Assembly (NCBI GenBank): GCA_040386935.1 | Contig: JAZKEQ010000013.1 | Span: forward strand, 7,374-71,373 | Reading direction: 5' to 3' | Length of the DNA: 64,000 nt | Source of the DNA: JABMMZ01 sp040386935 | GTDB lineage: Bacteria; Bacteroidota; Bacteroidia; NS11-12g; UBA955 | Shown here: piece by piece, positions 41,689 to 51,800 of the stretch | How positions within the stretch are numbered: position 1 is the first letter of the stretch | Layout: each line of letters begins with the position of its first letter | Translations under genes and position numbers: made by a program | Notes under the pieces: model-generated | What the model was told of the DNA's origin: nothing | What the model saw: the letters and a program-made list of their open reading frames with translations, nothing else | Database searches by the model: none

Positions 41689-42822
41689 ATGAATCATTTA
41701 TATAAACATATACTGTTCACTCTACCATTATTTATAGTGGCCTGTAACTCGGCCAGTAAAGAAATTGCTACTGAAAGCACATCAGCAGAAACCAATACAA
41801 TTACATTGAGCAAAGAACAATTCAAAAATGCCGGTATTGAAATCGGCAGTATAAGTTCGCGCACAATTTCAGAAACAATAAAAGCCAATGGCAAAATAGA
41901 TGTGCCACCACAAAACATGGTCTCTATCAGTGTACCATTAGGTGGTTACTTAAAATACACCAAGCTATTGCCCGGCACACATGTCAACAAAGGCGATGTG
42001 TTGGCAGTATTGGAAGACCCGCAATACATCCAGATCCAACAAGACTATTTGGTAGCAGGAGCGCAATTGGCCAGTATTGAAAGCGAATACCAACGTCAGT
42101 TAGAACTCAACAAGAATAAATCAATCAGCGACAAAGTATTTGAACAAACACGCGCCAATTATCAGACCCAAAAAATCACCATTCAGGCCTTATCTGAAAA
42201 ATTAAAACTGATAGGCATCAATCCACAAAAGTTGAATGAAAACAGTTTGTCGCGATCAGTGAACATTCTTTCTCCTATCAATGGGTATACGACTAAAATA
42301 AATGCGAACATCGGCAAGTACATTAACCCAAACGACATTTTATTTGAATTGGTGGATCCATCCGACATCCATTTAAACCTGAACATTTATGAAAAGGATT
42401 TGCATAAACTCTATACCGATCAGCCTTTGGTGGCATTCAATAACACCCACCCTGAAATAAAACACAAATGCAAAATACTGCTGATAGCTAAAGACATCAA
42501 TGATGGTATTGCCGAAGTTCACTGCCATTTTGATGCGTACGATAAGCAACTGGCTCCGGGCATGTATATGAATGCTGAGATAGAAATTCAAAACAAGGCC
42601 GCCAATGTTTTACCTGAGGATGCGATTGTGCGCCACGAAGGGAAATACTACATTTTTGAAAGTACAGGCAACAATACATTTGAAATGCGCCAGGTAGAGA
42701 TTGGCGTAACCAATGAGAATTTCACTGAAATACTCAGCACTGACTTCGAAAAAAAGCAAATTGTCACAAAAGGGGCTTATACACTTTTGATGACTTTAAT
42801 GAATAAAGCAGAAGAAGAATAA
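41689..42822 (+). CDS. czcB: RND efflux periplasmic adaptor subunit (CzcB-like lipoprotein)
   Basis: A 377-residue membrane fusion protein with lipobox FIVAC (Cys19). The order is barrel-sandwich (VSISVPLGGYLKYTKLLPGT, NKGDVLAVLEDPQYIQIQQD), a helical hairpin (GAQLASIESEYQRQLELNKN), a second lipoyl half (NILSPINGYTTKINANIGKY), and beta-barrel parts. It links the inner-membrane pump to the outer-membrane channel. It starts 5 nt after the CDF gene and completes a three-gene efflux operon whose channel is fused to the pump. Confidence 0.9.
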   Translation: MNHLYKHILFTLPLFIVACNSASKEIATESTSAETNTITLSKEQFKNAGIEIGSISSRTISETIKANGKIDVPPQNMVSISVPLGGYLKYTKLLPGTHVNKGDVLAVLEDPQYIQIQQDYLVAGAQLASIESEYQRQLELNKNKSISDKVFEQTRANYQTQKITIQALSEKLKLIGINPQKLNENSLSRSVNILSPINGYTTKINANIGKYINPNDILFELVDPSDIHLNLNIYEKDLHKLYTDQPLVAFNNTHPEIKHKCKILLIAKDINDGIAEVHCHFDAYDKQLAPGMYMNAEIEIQNKAANVLPEDAIVRHEGKYYIFESTGNNTFEMRQVEIGVTNENFTEILSTDFEKKQIVTKGAYTLLMTLMNKAEEE

Positions 42823-42900
42823 TCCCTTTAACTGCCGCTAACCTACACTATCAGTAGATGCAAGTCTGCTTACAATAATTTTTTGTTATTTTTTTATTAC

Positions 42901-42935
42901 CGGCTTGGTTTTTCAGTTGCAAGCCGTTAGTTTTG
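42901..42935 (+). promoter_or_regulatory. Promoter with overlapping inverted repeat, iron-type operon
   Basis: The -33 TTG (42905-42907) and -7 TAGTTTTG (42928-42935, perfect) are 20 bp apart. An inverted repeat CGGCTTG (42901-42907) / CAAGCCG (42920-42926) covers the -33 element and fills the spacer, the position of a repressor operator. It could alternatively be the terminator of the upstream efflux operon. Confidence 0.6.
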
Positions 42936-42968
42936 CGGCTCTATTTATAATTAATCTAAATAAAAATA

Positions 42969-44066
42969 ATGCTTACAATTAGCCCGATTTCCTTTCTTAA
43001 AAAAGCCTCTTTAGTGCTGGTATTAGTGACTGTAGCTTCATGCAAAGACAACAAACCCGGCCCGGACAATCCGGGTCCATCTGTCCCTACTACCTATAAT
43101 TTCTCTAACGTTTCTTATACCGGTCAGACCCAACGCTTGTCGATGTTGGATTCTATTACCAAATACATGAGTACTGCCAATACCGGCATGACATTAAATG
43201 CCATTACATTGAAAAACATGTATGCCAATTCAGGCAATCCTTTTAACAACGCAACGCTTGATGCGAGTGGCAAACAGTTGAAAAATAAAACTTATGCAGG
43301 CGACCAGATGTATTTCGACAACCTATTTGATTCAATTGCCGCTAACAGTTTAGCCGGTAACAAAACAGGTTCAAACGGTGTAGCAGGTTTAGTGGCAAGT
43401 ACTGTTAATCCTTCTAAAAAATATTTATTTAATGCCAATGGTGTTGAATATGCTCAGGTGATCAGAAAACAATTAATGGGTGCTGTATTTTATTACCAAG
43501 CTTTAGAAACTTACTTAGCGCAACTGGCAACTAAAGACAACAATACTATAGTAACAGGTGAAGGTACAGTAATGGAACACAGCTGCGATGAAGCATTCGG
43601 ATACTTCGGTGTTCCGGTTGATTTCCCAACAAACTTAACCGGTTTAAGATACTGGGGTTCATACGCTAATCAGGTGAATAAAGCGACTTCCTCTAATGCT
43701 AACATGATGAATGCTTTCCTTAAATTAAGAAACGCAATTTCTACTAAAGATTATACAACCCGCGATGCGCAAATTATTGTAGTTCGTGAAGAGTGGGAAA
43801 AAATGGTAGCTGCTTCAGCTATTCTTGAATTGACAGAAGCTAAAAAAGCATTCTCGGATGATGCAGTGCGCAACCACTATTTATCTGAAGGCATTGGTTT
43901 TATTCATTCATTAAAATACAACACTTATAAAAAAATTACTCAAAGCCAAATAGATGCCGCAGTCAATGCACTTGGCACTAATCTATACGATATTTCAACT
44001 ACTAAAATTGACAATGCCATTGGCATCATTAACGGTGTTTACGGTTTAAATTTGAGCGCTTTTTAA
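42969..44066 (+). CDS. DUF4856 domain lipoprotein
   Basis: A 365-residue lipoprotein with a lipobox ending VASC (Cys25) followed by a Pro/Gly-rich linker (KPGPDNPGPSVP). The remainder matches DUF4856: YNFSNVSYTGQTQRLSMLDS at the start, GVEYAQVIRKQLMGAVFYYQ, EHSCDEAFGYFGVP and LSEGIGFIHSLKYNT. Function unknown; this family is often encoded with imelysin and TonB receptors, pointing to metal, probably iron, handling at the cell envelope. First gene of a four-gene operon. Confidence 0.8.
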   Translation: MLTISPISFLKKASLVLVLVTVASCKDNKPGPDNPGPSVPTTYNFSNVSYTGQTQRLSMLDSITKYMSTANTGMTLNAITLKNMYANSGNPFNNATLDASGKQLKNKTYAGDQMYFDNLFDSIAANSLAGNKTGSNGVAGLVASTVNPSKKYLFNANGVEYAQVIRKQLMGAVFYYQALETYLAQLATKDNNTIVTGEGTVMEHSCDEAFGYFGVPVDFPTNLTGLRYWGSYANQVNKATSSNANMMNAFLKLRNAISTKDYTTRDAQIIVVREEWEKMVAASAILELTEAKKAFSDDAVRNHYLSEGIGFIHSLKYNTYKKITQSQIDAAVNALGTNLYDISTTKIDNAIGIINGVYGLNLSAF

Positions 44067-44085
44067 TTCATTGCATAACGAACAC

Positions 44086-45196
44086 ATGTCATTATCAAAA
44101 ATATCTCTCCGTCTTTTTATTCTAGTTCTTACAGGTTCTGTATTGCTGACAGCCTGTAAAGAAAAAGAAAAGGATAAACCGGGTGATACGTTTGATAAAG
44201 CCGGCATATTGACCAATCTCTCCGACAATCTGATAATGCCTGCTTATGCAGATTTGAAAAAAGCCGTTGACTCATTAGTTGTTGCCAACAATAACTTTTC
44301 AACCGACTTAACTTTTCAATCATTTGTTGAATTACAAACAAAATTCAAATCTGCATACTCAGCTTATCAATGGTGTTCAACTTCGGAATTTGGCCCTGCA
44401 GAATCAGAAATCATTCGCGCCAGTTTCAATACATTTCCCTGCGATGAAGGACAGATCATCAATAATTACACTACAGGCACTTATGACCTTGGATCGGCAT
44501 CCAATATAGATGCAAAAGGATTCCCTGCTATTGATTACTTATTGCACAAATCAGGTTCCGACAACAGCAAAAACTTTTCGATGCTCAGCAACTCAAGCCC
44601 ATCAATCAGTTATCTGACAGCATTGATTGCAGAATTAAAAACTAAAACAGACATAGTGAATACAACATGGTCAAATGGCTATCGGGCAACTTTTTCTAAT
44701 AACACGGGAACTGATGCCGGTGGTTCAGTTGGCTTACTTGTCAATCAATTAAACTACGATTTCGAATTGCTAAAAAATGCCAAAATAGGTATTCCATTAG
44801 GCAAAAGAACATTAGGCACTCCAATGCCTGAAAAAATTGAGGGCTATTACAGTGAAACGTCTTTGCAATTGATTACTGAACAAATCAAAAGCATTGAAAA
44901 CATGTATTTGGGTCGCAGCAAAAGCGGCATTGATGGCAAAGGACTCGATGACTATCTTGACCACATCAATGCACAATACAATTCAGGTTCATTGAATACA
45001 GCCATTAAAAACAAATTCATTTCTGTTAAAACAAAACTTGCGGCTATTCCTGAAAGTTTAGCAAATTCTGTGGTAAACAATCAGGCCATAGTTGATGCGG
45101 CCTATGCAGAAATGCAACAATTAGTGGTTCTACTCAAAGTAGATATGCCATCGGCTCTAGGCGTTTTAATTACATATCAGGACAATGACGGAGATT
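44086..45196 (+). CDS. Imelysin family lipoprotein (M75-like, iron-regulated type)
   Basis: A 370-residue lipoprotein from ATG 44086 (an in-frame TTG at 44071 adds only MHNEH): lipobox LLTAC, Cys24. The body is largely helical with two imelysin-type repeats: ADLKKAVDSLV, KSAYSAYQWCSTSEFGPAES and later IEGYYSETSLQLITEQIKSI. The family's GxHxxE motif appears here as GFPAID in KGFPAIDYLLH, without the His and with Asp for Glu. Imelysins are linked to iron uptake rather than proteolysis. It lies 19 nt after DUF4856 and 3 nt before HTTM. Confidence 0.83.
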
Positions 45197-45201
45197 AACA
45201 A

Positions 45202-46584
45202 TTGAGTCAAGATCAAACAAATAGCTTCCATCAGTTTTTAAACACACGGGTGCACATTGCACCTCTGGCAGTATTTCGCATTTTGTTCGGAGCCATGATG
45301 TTTGCCTCTACACTCCGATTCATGCTGAAAGGCTGGGTGTATGACTTGTACATCAAGCCCCAATTTTATTTTAAATACTACGGTTTTGAATGGGTGCAAC
45401 CATTCGACAGCGTTGGCATGTATACCTTATTTGTCATAATGGCTATAGCTGCACTGTTAATAATGCTGGGTTACAAGTACCGACTTGCGACCCTTCTCTT
45501 TTTTTTAAGCTTTACCTATGTAGAACTCATTGACAAAAGCAATTACCTCAACCATTACTACTTTGTAAGCATTGTTTCATTTCTTTTAATACTGTTACCT
45601 GCGGGGCGGTATTTTTCAATTGACACTTATTTAAATCCGTTAAAAACCGTTACACACATTCCCCGCTGGCTGATGCTGCCATTGCAATTGCAAATGGGAC
45701 TGGTATACTTTTTTGCAGGTGTTGCGAAAATCAATGCCGACTGGCTATTGCATGCGCTGCCATTGCGAATATGGTTACCGCCTCATACCAACCTGCCTAT
45801 CATTGGTGGTTTTATGGAAGAATTATGGGTGGCCTATCTCTTCAGTTGGTTTGGCGCCATTTATGATTTGAGCATTCCGTTCTTATTGATTTTCAAACGC
45901 ACCCGAACCATCGCCTACGGACTGGTTATTATTTTCCATATTGCAACTGCCATTTTATTTCCAATTGGCATGTTTCCATACATCATGATTATTTGCACAT
46001 TGATATTCTTTTCTGAAAGTTTTCATTTGCGCTTTATACAAATTATACAACAACTGATTGAAAGTTTGCATTTGTATAAATCAGAAAATAGAGTTTCAGA
46101 AATCAAACCTTATTTATTCTCTATTCGTCTTAAAAAAATTTTAACTCTGGTCCTCATCACCCATTTTTCAATACAACTGTTTATGCCTTTCCGCTACTTA
46201 TTATACCCGGGGAAACTTTTCTGGACAGAACAGGGTTACCGCTTCTCGTGGCGCGTTATGTTAATGGAGAAAGCAGGCAAAACATTCTTTTATGTGAAAG
46301 ACAAAACCACTCAAAAAAGTGGTGAGGTTATGATGAGCGAAATATTAACACCCAATCAAGAAAAGATGATGGCTACTCAGCCTGATATGATATTACAATA
46401 CGCCCACTTCTTGAAACAAAAATATCAAGAACAGGGCATCGCTAATCCTGAAATAAAAGTTTTGAGTTATGTTAGTTTAAATGGCAGTGGCAGTCGCTTA
46501 TTTATTGACTCTTCAGTAGACTTAACAACTCAAAAAGAAAGTTTCAGAAACAAAACATGGATACTCCCATTTACTACAAACTAA
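45202..46584 (+). CDS. HTTM (vitamin K-dependent carboxylase-like) membrane protein
   Basis: A 460-residue protein with a TTG start at 45202, just after the imelysin gene; the next ATG lies past the first conserved segment. The HTTM region (about 15-300) has VHIAPLAVFRILFGAMMFAS, KSNYLNHYYFVSIVSFLLIL, QLQMGLVYFFAGVAKINADW and GLVIIFHIATAILFPIGMFP, matching the four-helix gamma-carboxylase-like family, followed by a soluble tail of about 130 residues. Its reaction in bacteria is unknown. The placement between imelysin and a TonB receptor suggests a role in metal or siderophore uptake. Confidence 0.82.
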   Translation: MSQDQTNSFHQFLNTRVHIAPLAVFRILFGAMMFASTLRFMLKGWVYDLYIKPQFYFKYYGFEWVQPFDSVGMYTLFVIMAIAALLIMLGYKYRLATLLFFLSFTYVELIDKSNYLNHYYFVSIVSFLLILLPAGRYFSIDTYLNPLKTVTHIPRWLMLPLQLQMGLVYFFAGVAKINADWLLHALPLRIWLPPHTNLPIIGGFMEELWVAYLFSWFGAIYDLSIPFLLIFKRTRTIAYGLVIIFHIATAILFPIGMFPYIMIICTLIFFSESFHLRFIQIIQQLIESLHLYKSENRVSEIKPYLFSIRLKKILTLVLITHFSIQLFMPFRYLLYPGKLFWTEQGYRFSWRVMLMEKAGKTFFYVKDKTTQKSGEVMMSEILTPNQEKMMATQPDMILQYAHFLKQKYQEQGIANPEIKVLSYVSLNGSGSRLFIDSSVDLTTQKESFRNKTWILPFTTN

Positions 46585-46588
46585 CTGA

Positions 46589-48805
46589 ATGTCATTTTAT
46601 CGCCTAACCATATCTCTTATTTTAATCAGCTTGCATGGCATTGTACAGGCACAACACAAAGGAGTAAAGGATAGCATTAAGCACAATAAGGACACTGTAT
46701 TCAGCATGAATACCCTCATTATTGAAACAGACAGGATTAAACAAACTCACCTCAATCAACTGGAAGGCACAGCCATATATGCCGGCAAGAAAAGTGAAGT
46801 GATACTACTGAGCAACACGGCAGGCAATACGGCAACAAACAACGCCCGTCAGATATACAACAAAATAGCCGGTCTTAATATTTGGGAAAGTGATGGAGCC
46901 GGTATGCAGTTAGGCATTGGCGGTCGTGGATTAAATCCCAATCGCGTTTCGAATTTCAACACCCGTCAAAATGGATACGACATCAGTGCAGACGCTTTGG
47001 GCTATCCCGAAAGTTATTACTCACCGCCTACCGAGGCATTGGAACGCATTGAAGTTGTTAGAGGTGCTGCATCATTGCAATACGGTACACAGTTTGGTGG
47101 ATTTATCAATTTTAAATTCAAACAACCTCCCCCTGATAAAGTATTTCAGATAGAAGCCAGACAAACTATCGCATCATTTGGTTTTTACAATGCCTATACA
47201 AGCATTGCAGGCACAAAAAACAAATTCAGTTACTTTGCCTTTCACCAATACAAAAGAGGTGATGGATGGCGCAAGAATTCAGAATTCAATGTGCACACCG
47301 CCCACGCTTCAGTCAGTTATAAATTTACTTCTAAAATAAAACTAACGGCTGAATACACTTTCATGGATTACTTGACACATCAGGCCGGTGGTTTGACTGA
47401 CAATCAATTTAAAACCAATCCCCGTGAATCATACCGTTCGCGTAACTGGTTCAAAGTAAACTGGAATCTGGCGGCATTGAATCTCGACTACAATATCTCA
47501 TCAAATGCACGATTAAATTTCAGAATGTTCGGTTTGTACGCACAGCGAGATGCTCTGGGTTTTCTAGGATTTATTAACCGCACCGACCCTATGCAAGAGC
47601 GCGATTTATTGCAGGATAAATTCAGAAATACCGGTGCTGAATTGCGCTATGTATACCGTTATAAATTGCACAACCAAATTTCCACTTTACTAGTAGGATC
47701 AAGACTTTACAAAGGATTTACATTTCGCAAACAGGGCTATGGCAGCAAAGGTAGCGATGCAGATTTCAACTACCTCAATCCCGGTGATTTGGAACACTCC
47801 GACTATAAATTTCCCAGTGGCAACACCGCAGTATTTGCAGAAAATATTTTCAAACTTTCTCCTCGCATGACCGTCACTCCCGGCTTGCGTATGGAACACA
47901 TCTCCACACAATCTATCGGTTATTACAACGAACAATATACCGACCTGGCAGGCAATATTATTTACAAAAACAAAGTTGAGGACAATCGCAACAGCAAACG
48001 TAATTTCCTTTTGGCAGGCTTGGGAATCAGTTATAAAATAACACCAACCATTGAAACCTACGCCAACTTTTCACAAAACTACCGATCAATTAATTTCAAT
48101 GACATGCGCATTGTTAATCCCAATTCAAGAGTTGACAATAACTTAAAAGATGAAACAGGGTTCTCCACAGATTGGGGCATACGCGGAAATTTGAAAAAAA
48201 ACATCACCTTCGACATCAGTGCTTTTTATTTGAGATACAACAATCGCATCGGTGCCATATTTCTTGTTGATTCATTTACTTACCAACCCTATCGCTACCG
48301 CACCAATATTTCCGATTCACGCAATATCGGGATAGAATCATTGGTGGAGGTAGATGCAATGGGATTATTATTTAAAAAGAAACACAAATTGGGTATAACA
48401 GTATTTGGGAATTTTTCATTTATTGACGCCCGCTATACTGACAGCAAACAAGCTGCATTCACCAATAAAAAAGTAGAATTTGTTCCAAAAACAATTTTAC
48501 GAACAGGCATTAGTTTCAGTTATCAAACATTTAAACTCACTTATCAGTTTGCACATACAGGCGATCAATTTACTGACGCTTCAAACACCGTTTATTCTGC
48601 CAATGCTGTCACCGGATTAATTCCTGCTTATACTGTGATGGACCTTGCCATAAGCTATCAATACAAAAAAATATCACTGGCAACCGGCATCAACAATCTG
48701 AGCAATAATATGTACTTTACAAGACGTGCTGATGGCTATCCCGGGCCTGGCATTATCCCTTCTGATGGTCGCAGCGTTTACCTAACGCTTGGTGTAAAAA
48801 TTTAA
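46589..48805 (+). CDS. TonB-dependent outer-membrane receptor (FecA-like)
   Basis: A 738-residue receptor with signal peptide (1-21, ending QAQ). The plug domain is visible in NNARQIYNKIAGLNIWESDG, IGGRGLNPNRVSNFNTRQNG and ERIEVVRGAASLQYGTQFGG, followed by a 22-strand-type barrel and a C-terminal YLTLGVKI. Plug spacing resembles ferric-citrate receptors. There is no N-terminal carboxypeptidase-like domain. It imports a ligand, probably an iron chelate, using TonB energy. Last gene of the DUF4856 operon, 4 nt after HTTM. Confidence 0.9.
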   Translation: MSFYRLTISLILISLHGIVQAQHKGVKDSIKHNKDTVFSMNTLIIETDRIKQTHLNQLEGTAIYAGKKSEVILLSNTAGNTATNNARQIYNKIAGLNIWESDGAGMQLGIGGRGLNPNRVSNFNTRQNGYDISADALGYPESYYSPPTEALERIEVVRGAASLQYGTQFGGFINFKFKQPPPDKVFQIEARQTIASFGFYNAYTSIAGTKNKFSYFAFHQYKRGDGWRKNSEFNVHTAHASVSYKFTSKIKLTAEYTFMDYLTHQAGGLTDNQFKTNPRESYRSRNWFKVNWNLAALNLDYNISSNARLNFRMFGLYAQRDALGFLGFINRTDPMQERDLLQDKFRNTGAELRYVYRYKLHNQISTLLVGSRLYKGFTFRKQGYGSKGSDADFNYLNPGDLEHSDYKFPSGNTAVFAENIFKLSPRMTVTPGLRMEHISTQSIGYYNEQYTDLAGNIIYKNKVEDNRNSKRNFLLAGLGISYKITPTIETYANFSQNYRSINFNDMRIVNPNSRVDNNLKDETGFSTDWGIRGNLKKNITFDISAFYLRYNNRIGAIFLVDSFTYQPYRYRTNISDSRNIGIESLVEVDAMGLLFKKKHKLGITVFGNFSFIDARYTDSKQAAFTNKKVEFVPKTILRTGISFSYQTFKLTYQFAHTGDQFTDASNTVYSANAVTGLIPAYTVMDLAISYQYKKISLATGINNLSNNMYFTRRADGYPGPGIIPSDGRSVYLTLGVKI

Positions 48806-48809
48806 GATT

Positions 48810-51800
48810 TTAAAACAAATACCTCGCTTCGGCTCTGCCGATGTGAATGGTTTTAAATGTCTGTGTTTTGCGCCCCTCGTAGGTGAGGTTAATTTGAATA
48901 TTGCCCGCTACTTTACCACCAAAACCCAGATTCCATGTAAGGTTATTGCCATTGCTTAATCCATTCAGTAAATCAAAAGCGAGGGGACTGTTTGAGTTAC
49001 CTTTGTAATTGATGCTGTGATAGGTAAATTTCGCATCGATGTTTCCCTTGTTTACTACAAAGTAACGCACCTCAGTTCCAAGCTCAGCAATATAGGCTTC
49101 TTCACCACCCAATTCTTTGGCGTTAAATGCCTCTAAGTATTTATAAAACAATCCCATTCTAAAACCTTTGATGTGCTGATAAAACAATTCAGGAAACACT
49201 GAACGCGTATTGTAATTGTAATTCCTATTGACAAAAAACTGATTGGTATTGGTTTTATTCTGCATTTCAAACGCATTCACTAAATTGACTGCTTTACTGA
49301 AACTGTAACGCACAATCATGTTTTGTTTGTCGATTTTACGCCACTCAAATCCGCTGTTTAAAAATGTTTTGGTGCGCCCGGTTTGAATGGTATGCTCGAT
49401 TCCAAACTTGGCACTGGTGCGATTGTAAAAAGTAGTTTGTTTGATTAAGCTACTGACTGCAATCAATGAGGTGTCTGCCACATCCAATTTAAAAGGATTG
49501 ATGATTGTAGAGAATCTATTATCTGTTATTTTGCGATCAGCTTTATACGAAGTGATGGTATTGAAACGCGACAGTGAGCGCTTAAACCAGCGTTTGGTTT
49601 GCCACGACTGAGGAGCCTGAATGCGCAGCGTTTGATTGAATTCATTGGTATTACTTCTTATGAATTCATTGGTAGGAATGTATACTTTTACATAACGTCC
49701 CTGATCGGTATAGGTAGCCAATTCAAACTCATTCAATTCTTCGATGCCATTGCCATTATAATCAACCCAGGTATAATTACCCTGACCCGGCTGTACCAAT
49801 GTAAAAGTAAATTGCCGCTTTTGCTCACGACCTGTACCAATTTGGTAGTAGGTAGTGGTTGATACTACTCTTTTAAACAGATTGGCACTGTGCTCAATTC
49901 TATTCAGAATAGTTTGTTCAGCATCGGGTGAAGTAACATTTTTAATATTCCGAAAATTAGTGGTAACACTTAGTCGGTTGCTCTTTGCGCTGTTGTACTC
50001 TGCTGTTGATGTGGCATTGTACGCAACTGCCGACTGTGCAAGCGATTGCTGTTCCGGCAAATAATCTGTGCGGGCTGATCCTTCTAATTTATACTTCCAT
50101 CGCAGTGTATTCACACTTTGAATATAAGCAGAAACCTGATTGAAAGCATAAGTTCCAAAGGCCAGATTGTTACTTGTATCAATCATAAACAAACTTTGCT
50201 CAGTACTGGCTTCAGAACCAATTTTTAATTTTTTAAATGTATAGCCTATTCCGGCTCGATACCGACTGAATTGATTGGTTTGCTTAATACCGGTTGTACG
50301 ATTATCAGTAGTTTGCAATTCTGTTTGACTCAGTAACTGCAATTGTTTTCCTGTATACGCCAACTCACCAACCCCGCGATAACCGGCAAACAACTTATCC
50401 TTATTGTAATTGGATAATTCTATGGTCAGTTTTGTTTTTTCTTTATAGGTTGCCGATGATTTAACAGCACCTATCAGCTCATTCAGTCCACCTTTCTGAT
50501 TGCCATTATTATTCAGTTGTCGGTTCCAAATCCTGTCGAATTCTACTGCGCGATAACGCTCTACATAATTGAAATTCTTATTGGCAAATTCCACTTTTAC
50601 TTCGTTGTCAAATTGAAAATCCCTGTATTTGATCCCTTTTTGTGTAAAGCTTGTAAACAATCCAAATCCATCATCATCTCTTTTATCCAATGCACTGAGT
50701 GTGTTTTTATCAAATTTCGAATATGCCCCTTCTAATTTAAGAGTGGTTTGCTTATTGACTTTCAAAGTACTTGAAGCTGTTAACATCTGCATTTTATTTG
50801 GCGCCACAAGTTCAATATAAGGCTCATAACTTCCCTGTGGCTGGCCGCTAACAGGTTCAACCCAGGCATACACCCTGCCATTAGATGAACTGGCTACAGA
50901 AATATAATTCCCTTTGCCAGTGCCTACCAAAGAAAAACTGACCGTATAAAATGTATCAGATGACCCTTCAGTGGCCTGAATAAATATAGGATAACCCAAT
51001 GAATCAATTTTGCGGTACATCACTCTGTCTTTTTGAAAAACAGTATATGTTTTTAAGTTCTGATATAAGGCCTGACCATCGCCTGCATTCTCGAGAATTT
51101 TAGTAATATTATTTCTGTTTGATGTATCTGTTGGCTGTTGCTTATTGTCCTGTTCGCTGAAATACTGAATACTGGTGAGCCATTTTCCTTTTTTAAAATC
51201 ATGTCCTGTTTGCAACACTGAACGGGCATAATTGCGGTCGCTGTACTGAAATTCTACCACTATCCTGCTGTATTGTGTAATTAACTTGCGGGGCATAAAA
51301 GTTAATTCACCCGTGTTGTAATCGATGACATAATCATTTTGCTGACCTCTGCTTAATTTCTCACCATCGACATACACCACTTCTGTTCCTGAAATAATGA
51401 TGATGTTCAATTCATTGTTGGCGCCTGATAATCTGTAAGGACCTTGATTGCCCTCACTTCCCTGAATTTCATTTCTCACAAATCTTCCACGCGAAACAGC
51501 TGCATCGGCATGCATGTGGTACTGTAATTTATTACCCATTCGATGATCGAATTGTACACCTCTCGATTTTTTATTGTACTTCATGAAATAATTACCGGTG
51601 TTTGACCGCATCAGCACATCACCCACTGTTAATGCGCTGCTGTCTTTCTGAAGTGTGATGTACACTTTATCAAAGTCTTGTATTTGCTGGGTATTCCCAT
51701 CGGGTTGTATGGGATTGTTTTCATCACTGATGGCGGCTAAAATAGAAATTCCCTTACCCAAATTACCGCTCAGTTGTAAATTTAAATTGCTATTGACAAC

